In this document: piece after piece, positions 1 to 6,543 of the stretch
Layout: each line of letters begins with the position of its first letter
Numbering within the stretch: position 1 is the first letter of the stretch
Source of the DNA: Bacteroidales bacterium UBA1458
GTDB taxonomy: Bacteria > Bacteroidota > Bacteroidia > Bacteroidales > VadinHA17
DNA: 6,654 bases
Direction of reading: 5' to 3'
Assembly (NCBI GenBank): GCA_002325785.1
Contig: DCSU01000025.1
Location: 1,007-7,660, forward strand
Made by a program: the position numbers and the translations under genes
The notes under the pieces: model-generated
What the model was told of the DNA's origin: nothing
Database searches by the model: none
What the model saw: the letters and a program-made list of their open reading frames with translations, nothing else

Positions 1-585
1 GATGACAGGAGCTGGCAGGCATACCAGTCCGGCGGCGGCAAGCTGTCACGTTCCGACTGGAGGAGGGAAGCCGTCAATGTATTTATTGAGAGACTCTATG
101 AGGGCATCAAGGCCGAGAAGCCATGGGTGAAATTCGGCCTCAGCCCGTTCGGCATCTGGCAGCCCTTTAATCCTCCGGCAATCGGAGGCGGATTCAACCA
201 GCATGAGACCCTCTATGCCGATGCAAAGCTGTGGCTCAACAAAGGGTGGATCGACTATTACTCACCACAGCTTTACTGGCCGGTCAACCAGATTGCCCAG
301 AGCTACCCGGTGCTGCTGGGATGGTGGAAGGAGCAGAACCTGAAGGGACGCCACCTGTGGCCTGGAATCAGCATCGGGCTTCAGCCGGTGTCAAGGGCAG
401 CCGATGAGACCGTCAACCAGATCATGATCACCAGGGGTCTTCTGCCGGAGAGCCCGGGGGTGGTGCACTGGAGCATCGGCCCGCTGGCAAGCTCACCTGA
501 GCTGGTGAAAGCAATTGCCGATGGCCCCTACAGGAGGAAGGCCCTGGTGCCGCCCTCACCGTGGCTCGACACAAAAGCACCTGCG
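1..585 (+). other. GHL10 (DUF187) domain, C-terminal half
   Basis: This is the distal part of a TIM-barrel glycosidase-like domain. The sequence shows the family's KFGLSPFGIW block, a D-A-K-L-W-L-N-K-G-W-I-D-Y-Y-S-P-Q-L-Y-W block, the WPGISIG strand and a closing PPSPWLDTKAP segment that typically leads into a beta-sandwich. E. coli DigH, a GHL10 protein, cleaves denuded peptidoglycan glycan strands (established knowledge). The N-terminal half, including the DGVHFDDY-type motif expected in the family, is not in the window, so intactness of the active site cannot be judged. Confidence 0.82.
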
Positions 586-2112
586 GCGCCCGGGGTGACA
601 ACAAAGACTGTGGACGGCAAACTGCAGATCTCATGGACTCATCCAGGCCCGGCCGAGGTGGGCCGATGGGTGGTCTATTACCGGTATGGCTCGCAATGGA
701 ACCAGAATATACATGGAAATACTGTCACAAGCGATACAATTCTTGCCTTCATCCCCAACCGTACCTTCCTTACCCGCACACCGCGTGAAAATATTAAAAG
801 TGCCGAACAGGCTCTGGTAAAACTGGATAGCATAGCAGTCTCAGCCGTGGACCGCTTCGGGAATGAGAGCATCATAAATAAGATGGCGGTGACAGAGTTC
901 ACCATTGCCGATGCACCTCCTTTGGAAAGTGTTTTGGCAGACTTTTACAAGGGTATTATGGCTCCGGTGCTTCCCGTGCCGGTAGTCACCCCCGGTATCA
1001 ACGTACTGATAGATGATCATCTTGACCTGATCATGGGCAAGAGGGTGGGTCTGATAACCAACCCGTCGGCTGTGGGAGCTGACATGAGAAGCGTGGTTGA
1101 CATCCTCGCATCCACTGAAGGTGTTAACCTGGTAGCTCTGTTCGGCGCCGAGCACGGCGTTCGTGGTGCTCTGCAAGGCAGGATATCCGGTGAGGGTCAA
1201 CCGGACCCGGTGACAGGAATCCCGGTCTACAGTCTTTACAGCGACACCTGGGCTCCGAAACAGGAGTGGCTCGACAGCCTCGACGTGATGCTGTTCGACA
1301 TCCAGGGGGTGGGATCGGCATGGTACACATTCAAGTTTTCGATGTCATGGGCCATGGAAGCATGCGCCAAAGCCGGCATTCCGTTCATCGTCCTTGACAG
1401 GCCCAACCCGCTGGGCGGCCGCGTGGTTGAGGGACCAATGCAGGACACCATAAGTATATACAGGCACCGCCTGCCGCTGCGCCACGGAATGACCTATGGC
1501 GAGCTGGCAACAATGTGGAATGAGACCGAGGGCTATGGCGCTGACCTGACTGTCATTAAGATGAAAGGGTGGCGGCGGAGCATGATGTGGGATGCAACAG
1601 GACTGATATGGGTGATGCCATCACCGAATATTGACAACTGGGAGACATCGGTGGTCTATCCGGGCCAGTGTCTCTTCGAGAGAACAAATATGTCGGAAGG
1701 ACGGGGCACAACCAAACCGTTCCTGCTTACAGGAGCACCATGGGTCAATGCTGAAAAAGCTGCGGAGGATCTTAACTCAAGAGGAATTCGAGGAGCATGG
1801 TTCAGACCGGTATACTTCATTCCCCGCTCTGCCGGGACAGGCAATAACCGGAGTAGCAAACCATGGAACGAGATGTGCGGAGGCGTTGAGATAATGCTTA
1901 TTGACCCTGCTGCATTCCGGTCAGTGGAAGCATCACTCCATATAATCGATGCATACAGGAAGACCAGCCCGGATTCACTGGTATGGTCGCCGCCTCTGTT
2001 GATGCGTCAGCTCAACGAGCCCGGCGTCACCGTTGAAGAGGTGGTAAAAGCCTGCCAGGATGATGTTAGTGAGTTCATGGAAATGAGACAGAAATACCTG
2101 CTGTACAGATGA
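1..2112 (+). CDS. GHL10 glycosidase-like / Fn3-like / DUF1343 (NamZ-type) fusion protein, 5' end outside window
   Basis: This is a probable cell-envelope peptidoglycan glycan hydrolase with two enzymatic domains. The frame is open from base 1 (703 codons before TGA), so the true start, any signal peptide and the first part of the GHL10 barrel lie upstream; the GTG at 127 is internal because the family motif KFGLSPFGIW spans it. Residues are counted from the first codon in the window. About 1-190 is the C-terminal half of a GHL10 (DUF187, YngK/DigH) barrel, with KFGLSPFGIW near 44 and WIDYYSPQLYW near 83. About 197-300 is a fibronectin-III-like linker (ISWTHP, VSAVDRFGNES). About 332-698 is a full DUF1343 domain, with GKRVGLITNPS, GAEHGVRG (382-389), LDRPNPLGG, PSPNID, YPGQCLFERTNMSEGRGTTKPF-type block near 553-574, and GAPW. 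B. subtilis NamZ, of this family, releases MurNAc from the non-reducing end of peptide-free chains. Family assignment is firm; substrate is inferred. Confidence 0.9.
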   Translation, partial: DDRSWQAYQSGGGKLSRSDWRREAVNVFIERLYEGIKAEKPWVKFGLSPFGIWQPFNPPAIGGGFNQHETLYADAKLWLNKGWIDYYSPQLYWPVNQIAQSYPVLLGWWKEQNLKGRHLWPGISIGLQPVSRAADETVNQIMITRGLLPESPGVVHWSIGPLASSPELVKAIADGPYRRKALVPPSPWLDTKAPAAPGVTTKTVDGKLQISWTHPGPAEVGRWVVYYRYGSQWNQNIHGNTVTSDTILAFIPNRTFLTRTPRENIKSAEQALVKLDSIAVSAVDRFGNESIINKMAVTEFTIADAPPLESVLADFYKGIMAPVLPVPVVTPGINVLIDDHLDLIMGKRVGLITNPSAVGADMRSVVDILASTEGVNLVALFGAEHGVRGALQGRISGEGQPDPVTGIPVYSLYSDTWAPKQEWLDSLDVMLFDIQGVGSAWYTFKFSMSWAMEACAKAGIPFIVLDRPNPLGGRVVEGPMQDTISIYRHRLPLRHGMTYGELATMWNETEGYGADLTVIKMKGWRRSMMWDATGLIWVMPSPNIDNWETSVVYPGQCLFERTNMSEGRGTTKPFLLTGAPWVNAEKAAEDLNSRGIRGAWFRPVYFIPRSAGTGNNRSSKPWNEMCGGVEIMLIDPAAFRSVEASLHIIDAYRKTSPDSLVWSPPLLMRQLNEPGVTVEEVVKACQDDVSEFMEMRQKYLLYR
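994..2094 (+). other. DUF1343 / NamZ-type (GH171) domain
   Basis: This is a complete DUF1343 domain of about 367 residues, in the usual size range of the stand-alone family. It runs from GINVLIDD through GLITNPS, GAEHGVRG (bases 1144-1167, with the conserved Glu and His), TGIPVYSLY, FDIQGVGSAWYTF, LDRPNPLGG, RHGMTYGELA, PSPNID, YPG and SEGRGTTKPF (1693-1722) to a C-terminal helical end. The DIQ segment reads G and A where I recall D and R in most family members (DIQDVGxRFYTY), so this copy may belong to a divergent subgroup. Exo-muramidase activity is inferred from the family. Confidence 0.85.
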
Positions 2113-2115
2113 GAA
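2106..2115 (+). promoter_or_regulatory. ATGA stop-start overlap (translational coupling)
   Basis: The TGA stop of the GHL10-DUF1343 gene (2110-2112) overlaps the ATG of the amidase gene (2109-2111). No Shine-Dalgarno core lies just upstream (CTGCTGTACAG), so initiation on the amidase probably depends on ribosomes ending translation of the first gene. Coupling is an inference from geometry. Confidence 0.7.
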
Positions 2116-4205
2116 GACTGACAATATTCATGCTCCTGGCAGCGGCTGTGCTCGCAGGATGCAGTACGGCCAGGAAGGCACAGGAAATTGTTGTGGCAGA
2201 GCCCGTGGTTCCTGTCCTGACGGAAAGGAGTGTGAAACCGCAGGTTATTGAACTTGACCTGAAGGCGCTGTTTGAATCAGACTGCTCAGGTCGGAAGATC
2301 TCTCTCAATAAGGGTGATCTGGTACTGACTACTGACAGTGAAGGCATTATAACCTTTGAGATGCCTGAGGCAGATACCCTGATACTGTCTCCCGATCCGT
2401 GTCCCGGGCTTAAGTCGCCCTGCAGCTTTGTCATTCCCCTGGCGGGATGGTTTGTGCCGTACAGCTATTCAATCCAACCCGACGGCACGGTGGAACGCAA
2501 ATCGCCCTGGGTCGAATTTCGCAGGACACCGGAGCCGGTAACCGACCAGCCTCAGTTCGACTTCCTATGCAAGAGTGAATACCCTGCAACGGTAAGCATA
2601 AACGGGGTAGAAGTTAAGCAGTATAAGACCGGAATCTTCTTCAGTACGGTCAAATTTACTGAGGGCCTCAACAGGGTGAAGGCGGAAGCGACCTACCCCG
2701 ATGGCCGGACAGCCTCGCATGAGATGGAATTTGTTTATGAGAAGAGAGACCTGAGCAGGCAGCCATACCCGTTATGGATCGATCGTCGCTCGTTTGAGCC
2801 CGCTGCCGACATGGAACTGCTTCCCGGTGAGGCGGTGAAGGTGAGCTTTCGTGCATCGAAGGGGCAGGAGGCCTGGCTGGATATCAGGCCCGGGAAGATA
2901 AGCATGAAGTGCTACCGGGAGGATTTTGACGACTACAGTATTTACCGGGCCGAACTGCCTGTGCGCGGTTTTGAGACTGGCGCTGTCAGTACCCTCAGCG
3001 TCAGGCTTATGCCGGCAGCGGGCGCGCCGGTGAAGGATTCATACAGGCCTGACATTGTCAGGACTGTCACAGTTAGAAACCCGGAAGAGTTCCCACTGGT
3101 AAGGGTGAAAAATGATTATTCAAGGCTTGTTTACAACCTCGGCGCTCCACGGTTGGGCGGACCTATAAGATCTGAACTCGGTCCGGGTGTGGTATTGAAG
3201 ACCAACGGCAAAACAGGAGATAACTACAGGATAAGGCTCAGCAAAGTGGAGGCCGGGTATATAAATAAGGATGATATTGAGATTATGAGCGGAGGCAGGA
3301 TGCAGCCGTCTTACACAGTAACAGGCATGACATGCGGTCCGGCTAACGGTGCCGATATTGTATCAATACCTTACCTCGAAGCTGTTCCTTATGAGGTTTA
3401 TCCGGATCCTGACCAGAGGAGGCTGGTGATAACACTGTTCGGGGCGGAGTCAGCATCGACCTGGGTCACTCACAGGAAAGGATGCAGGGTGATTGATAAG
3501 TTAACATGGGAGCAGAGCACACCTGAGACTTTCCGTGTTTTCGTCAACCTCAGGGACGAGGATATCTGGGGTTACGACATCAAGCCTGCCGGCAGGAGCC
3601 TCGTGCTTCGCATAAAGTACCCGCCGGCTTATGACCTGACAGCTGAGAAGCCTTTGTCCGGGTTGAAGATTGCCATTGAGGCAGGTCACGGCGGATCCAA
3701 CTCCGGGGCTATTGGTTTGTCGGGACTTGTGGAAAAGGATATCAATCTTGACCTCTCTTTCAGGCTGGGGGATCTGTGTGCTGCCATGGGTGCCGTGGTG
3801 GTACAGGTGCGTGATTCGGACAGGGATATGACCCTGATTGAGAAGCGAAATATAGCCATTGAATCCGGTGCCGACATGCTGATAAGCATTCATGCCAACG
3901 CCGGCGGCAGGGGTTATCTATCCGTGGCTGGTACGAGCACCTACTGGCACAATCCCTTCTGGGCGCCTCTGGCACAGACAATCTATGACCGTCTGCTGGA
4001 GACCGGACTTACGGAATTCGGTGTGGTAGGGTCATTCAACTACACCGTGACCAGGGCATCTCAGCTGCCATCCGTTCTTGTTGAGCAGGCCTTCATGTCG
4101 CACGCCGAAGACGAGGAGAAGCTGGCTGACCCTCTCTTCCGCCAGCTGATGGCTGAAAAAATATACGGTGGGATTATTGACTACCTGGGTATGATGCAGA
4201 AGTGA
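2109..4205 (+). CDS. Lipoprotein N-acetylmuramoyl-L-alanine amidase (Amidase_3) with SH3-like and AMIN-like modules
   Basis: This enzyme would cut the amide bond between MurNAc and L-alanine in peptidoglycan, leaving peptide-free glycan. The start is set by the ATGA overlap with the preceding stop and by a lipoprotein signal (MRRLTIFMLL, then LAGC with Cys18). The residues after Cys18 (STARKAQE) lack the acidic cluster of Bacteroidota surface-export signals, so a periplasm-facing anchor is more likely. Residues about 20-145 are unassigned; 148-212 resemble an Ig-like beta-sandwich; 220-325 are unassigned and beta-rich; 328-394 resemble a bacterial SH3 domain; 400-506 look AMIN-like (ending GYDIKPAGRSLVLRIKYPP). 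The Amidase_3 domain fills 517-698, with zinc ligands His527 (EAGHGG), Glu542 (VEKDIN) and His595 (SIHANA), and catalytic Glu659 (LVEQAFMS). At 698 residues it is much longer than a minimal amidase. The gene is probably co-translated with the upstream GHL10-DUF1343 gene. Confidence 0.93.
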   Translation: MRRLTIFMLLAAAVLAGCSTARKAQEIVVAEPVVPVLTERSVKPQVIELDLKALFESDCSGRKISLNKGDLVLTTDSEGIITFEMPEADTLILSPDPCPGLKSPCSFVIPLAGWFVPYSYSIQPDGTVERKSPWVEFRRTPEPVTDQPQFDFLCKSEYPATVSINGVEVKQYKTGIFFSTVKFTEGLNRVKAEATYPDGRTASHEMEFVYEKRDLSRQPYPLWIDRRSFEPAADMELLPGEAVKVSFRASKGQEAWLDIRPGKISMKCYREDFDDYSIYRAELPVRGFETGAVSTLSVRLMPAAGAPVKDSYRPDIVRTVTVRNPEEFPLVRVKNDYSRLVYNLGAPRLGGPIRSELGPGVVLKTNGKTGDNYRIRLSKVEAGYINKDDIEIMSGGRMQPSYTVTGMTCGPANGADIVSIPYLEAVPYEVYPDPDQRRLVITLFGAESASTWVTHRKGCRVIDKLTWEQSTPETFRVFVNLRDEDIWGYDIKPAGRSLVLRIKYPPAYDLTAEKPLSGLKIAIEAGHGGSNSGAIGLSGLVEKDINLDLSFRLGDLCAAMGAVVVQVRDSDRDMTLIEKRNIAIESGADMLISIHANAGGRGYLSVAGTSTYWHNPFWAPLAQTIYDRLLETGLTEFGVVGSFNYTVTRASQLPSVLVEQAFMSHAEDEEKLADPLFRQLMAEKIYGGIIDYLGMMQK
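3657..4202 (+). other. Amidase_3 catalytic domain
   Basis: This is the zinc amidase fold of the AmiA/AmiC/CwlV type. It starts at LSGLKIAIEAGHGG and contains the complete His-Glu-His metal set plus the catalytic Glu in SVLVEQAFMSH. After the third zinc ligand there is an insert (residues about 598-650, containing TSTYWHNPFWAP). I see no inhibitory-helix signature of the kind found in E. coli AmiB/AmiC, but this cannot be excluded without a structural model. Confidence 0.93.
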
Positions 4206-4251
4206 AATAAAACCTGTCAAAGTTTCATGAAAATCACAAATGATAACCGAA
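4206..4251 (+). promoter_or_regulatory. Intergenic region upstream of glpK with a 10-bp palindrome
   Basis: This short AT-rich gap holds a perfect palindrome, TTTCATGAAA (4223-4232), and the octamer CTGTCAAA (4214-4221), which recurs before the aquaporin gene. I see no Bacteroidota -7 element (TAnnTTTG), no hairpin followed by T residues and no Shine-Dalgarno sequence. It may hold the operator of the glycerol genes, or the genes may be transcribed by read-through. Confidence 0.3.
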
Positions 4252-5745
4252 ATGAAAAAATTCATTCTGGCACTCGACCAGGGTACAACGAGTTCGAGAG
4301 CAATAGTTTTTGACTGCAACGGTGACACAATTGCCACTGCGCAGAAAGAATTCACTCAGATCTATCCCCGGCCGGGATGGGTAGAGCATGACCCTGCCGA
4401 GATATGGGGAACACAGTCAGGTGTTGCTCTTGAGGCCATATCGATAGCTGGCATCCCCAGCGATGATATTGCGGCAATAGGCATAACCAACCAACGGGAG
4501 ACAACAGTTGTCTGGGACAGGCGGACAGGTAAGCCAATCTATAATGCAATTGTCTGGCAGGATCGCCGTACAGCTGATTTGTGTGATCATCTGAAGCAGG
4601 GCGGGTATTCCCGGATGATTCAGCAAAAAACAGGCCTGGTGATTGATGCATACTTTTCTGCAACAAAAGTGAAATGGATACTTGATAATGTCGAAGGAGC
4701 CCGGGAGCGGGCAGAAAAGGGGCATCTCGCATTCGGTACGGTAGATACCTGGCTGGTATGGAATCTTACCGGCGGTGCTGTTCATGTAACAGATGTCTCG
4801 AATGCCTCAAGAACGATGCTGTTCAATATTAACACACTCTCTTGGGATGAAGAGCTCCTTGAATTATTAACCATCCCCGCCGTAATGTTGCCGGAAGTGA
4901 AGTCTTCCAGTGAAGTATATGCTGAAACCAAAGGGTTATTTCAGACTCCTGTTCCAGTTGCCGGTATTGCCGGTGATCAGCAGGCTGCGCTTTTCGGGCA
5001 GATGTGCACCGAGCCCGGGATGATAAAAAATACTTACGGAACAGGCTGTTTCCTGATGATGAATATAGGTGCGGTGCCTACCAGGTCTGATAGTAATCTT
5101 CTTACAACCGTTGCCTGGAAAATCGGGAACAAGACTGACTACGCACTTGAGGGTAGTGTTTTCATTGCAGGCGCAGTGGTACAGTGGCTGCGTGACGGAC
5201 TTGGAATAATTGGAGGTTCATCTGAAGTTGAAAAACTGGCCTCAGAGGTGAGTGACAACGGGGGAGTATGCTTTGTGCCGGCTTTCACCGGCCTTGGTGC
5301 TCCATACTGGAACCAGCATGCCAGAGGCACTATCACAGGGCTTACAAGGGGCACAACCCGGGCACATATCGCAAGAGCTGCTTTAGAGAGTATCGCATTT
5401 CAGACACTTGAGGTTGTGCAGGCCATGAAGAAGGACTCTGATGTAGAGATCAAGGAGCTGAGAGTTGACGGAGGCGCCGCCGTAAACAACCTGCTGATGC
5501 AGCTTCAGGCAGATCTGCTTCAGACAAAAGTCCTCAGACCTGCCTGTACTGAGACAACGGCCCTGGGTGCGGCATACCTTGCAGGACTGGCAGTCGGATA
5601 CTGGAAAGACATAAATGAGATACGGGACCAGTGGAAAGTGAGCCGGATCTTTGAGCCTGACAAAGATAAAGGAAGGTCAGAAGAGATGAAGAAGGAATGG
5701 AGGCGGACAATCAAAGCGGTTCTGGCATGGGGAGATGACAAATAA
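4252..5745 (+). CDS. glpK: Glycerol kinase
   Basis: Phosphorylates glycerol with ATP to sn-glycerol-3-phosphate in the cytoplasm, trapping glycerol that enters through the neighbouring channel and feeding lipid synthesis and glycolysis. It is a full-length FGGY kinase of 497 residues, collinear with E. coli GlpK throughout. Visible residues, numbered from 4252: phosphate loop DQGTTSSRA at 9-17, glycerol-binding Arg82-Glu83 in NQRETT, Trp102 in VWQDRR, Tyr134 in DAYFSATK, catalytic Asp242 in GIAGDQQAALFGQ, and DGGAAVNN at 406-413. An in-frame ATG at 4240 would add MITE; I prefer 4252 because MKKFILALDQG is the common family start, but neither has a Shine-Dalgarno sequence and E. coli begins MTEKKYI. 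The stretch at 224-235 lacks the GGKGGTR loop that binds fructose-1,6-bisphosphate in E. coli and has no histidine like the HPr-phosphorylated one of Firmicutes. It ends in tandem TAA stops. Confidence 0.97.
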   Translation: MKKFILALDQGTTSSRAIVFDCNGDTIATAQKEFTQIYPRPGWVEHDPAEIWGTQSGVALEAISIAGIPSDDIAAIGITNQRETTVVWDRRTGKPIYNAIVWQDRRTADLCDHLKQGGYSRMIQQKTGLVIDAYFSATKVKWILDNVEGARERAEKGHLAFGTVDTWLVWNLTGGAVHVTDVSNASRTMLFNINTLSWDEELLELLTIPAVMLPEVKSSSEVYAETKGLFQTPVPVAGIAGDQQAALFGQMCTEPGMIKNTYGTGCFLMMNIGAVPTRSDSNLLTTVAWKIGNKTDYALEGSVFIAGAVVQWLRDGLGIIGGSSEVEKLASEVSDNGGVCFVPAFTGLGAPYWNQHARGTITGLTRGTTRAHIARAALESIAFQTLEVVQAMKKDSDVEIKELRVDGGAAVNNLLMQLQADLLQTKVLRPACTETTALGAAYLAGLAVGYWKDINEIRDQWKVSRIFEPDKDKGRSEEMKKEWRRTIKAVLAWGDDK

Positions 5746-5781
5746 TAAGTCGGACTGTCAAATATTATAAAACTTAAGGTT
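5746..5781 (+). promoter_or_regulatory. glpK-glpF spacer, no terminator or strong ribosome binding site
   Basis: The 36-bp spacer is AT-rich and includes a second in-frame TAA, the octamer CTGTCAAA (5755-5762) and an AAGG (5776-5779) that is only two bases from the ATG, too close to act as a normal Shine-Dalgarno. There is no hairpin, which supports co-transcription of glpK and glpF. Weak or absent Shine-Dalgarno sequences are typical of Bacteroidota. Confidence 0.4.
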
Positions 5782-6492
5782 ATGAACGCATTTTTTGCTG
5801 AGTTCTTCGGAACAGCCATGATAATTGTTTTCGGAGGAGGCGTTGTATCAAACGTAGTATTGAAGAATACAAAAGGGAATAACGGCGGCTGGATAGTCAT
5901 AACATTCGGATGGGCAGTGGGAGTATTTACAGGAGTCCTTTTAGCAGCTCCGGTAAGCGGAGCACACCTGAATCCTGCCGTTACCCTTGCACTGGTTCTG
6001 GCCCATAAGTTCTCTCCGTCACTTATGCTGGTTTATTTCACCGCCCAGTTGCTCGGAGCGATGTTCGGGGCCTTTCTTGTATGGCTGGCTTACAAGAAAC
6101 ACTTTGATGCCACAGACGACCCTGACCTTAAGCTTGCTGTGTTCTGCACTTCACCAAACATCAGAAGCTACTGGTACAATATTCTGACGGAGGTTATCGG
6201 AACATATGTCCTTGCCCTTGCCGTTCTCTATATGGCAGAGCCGGAGGTTGGTCTCGGATCACTTAATGCCCTGCCTGTTGCCATAGTGGTTCTTGGTATC
6301 GGACTTTCACTCGGCGGTCCGACAGGTTATGCCATAAATCCGGCGCGAGACCTTGGCCCCCGTATCATGCACTTCATTCTGCCAATATCTCAAAAACGCG
6401 ACAGTGACTGGAAATACTCATGGGTACCAATCCTCGGCCCCATGATTGGGGCTTCAATTGCTGCAGGGATGTTTTTATTGTTTACAAGCTAA
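5782..6492 (+). CDS. glpF: Glycerol uptake facilitator (aquaglyceroporin, MIP family)
   Basis: Inner-membrane channel for passive glycerol entry; its partner kinase is encoded immediately upstream. The 236-residue protein has six hydrophobic segments and both half-helix motifs: GAHLNPAV (NPA at 64-66) and GYAINPARDLGP (NPA at 186-188, followed by Arg189-Asp190). Asp after the second NPAR is typical of glycerol-conducting members rather than water-only aquaporins. By alignment to E. coli GlpF from memory, the selectivity filter is Trp44, Gly174, Tyr183 and Arg189; E. coli has Trp, Gly, Phe, Arg. The protein is somewhat shorter than E. coli GlpF (281), mainly at the N-terminus, in loops and at the C-terminus. 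The start at MNAFFAEFFGTAMIIVFGGG matches the usual beginning of helix 1. glpK-glpF order with a short spacer indicates one operon; no glycerol-3-phosphate dehydrogenase gene is in the window. Confidence 0.95.
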   Translation: MNAFFAEFFGTAMIIVFGGGVVSNVVLKNTKGNNGGWIVITFGWAVGVFTGVLLAAPVSGAHLNPAVTLALVLAHKFSPSLMLVYFTAQLLGAMFGAFLVWLAYKKHFDATDDPDLKLAVFCTSPNIRSYWYNILTEVIGTYVLALAVLYMAEPEVGLGSLNALPVAIVVLGIGLSLGGPTGYAINPARDLGPRIMHFILPISQKRDSDWKYSWVPILGPMIGASIAAGMFLLFTS

Positions 6493-6543
6493 TTTGTCCT
6501 TCCCCGATACTATCAAATATGAGTGTTGCCAACAGGCTGAACT
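6493..6543. other. Convergent intergenic gap
   Basis: Fifty-one bases separate the stop of glpF from the stop of the apparent minus-strand gene. The gap has no clear intrinsic terminator; the only self-complementary pieces are very short (for example GTTG-C-CAAC near 6523-6533). Confidence 0.4.

Noticed and set aside
841..1200. Open frame of 119 codons on the minus strand
   Set aside because: It lies opposite the linker and DUF1343 coding sequence, has a His/Ser/Thr-rich composition with no recognisable motif, and is a shadow of the real gene.
3501..3893. Open frame of 130 codons on the minus strand
   Set aside because: It is antisense to the AMIN-like and amidase domains, whose catalytic motifs are on the plus strand; no independent coding signal.
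4206..4251. Bacteroidota sigma-ABfr promoter before glpK
   Set aside because: No TAnnTTTG -7 element with a TTTG-like -33 element is present in or just upstream of the gap.
4352..4785. Two long overlapping minus-strand frames (126 and 122 codons)
   Set aside because: Both are antisense to well-conserved glycerol kinase sequence and have Cys/Pro-rich compositions typical of shadow frames.
1..5745. A functional system linking peptidoglycan processing with glycerol metabolism
   Set aside because: The only link is adjacency on one strand; there is no overlap, shared domain or known pathway connection, so I treat them as two separate units.
5520..5900. Minus-strand frame spanning the glpK-glpF junction
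   Set aside because: Although it crosses the spacer, it is antisense to conserved kinase and channel sequence on both sides and its translation shows no family motif.
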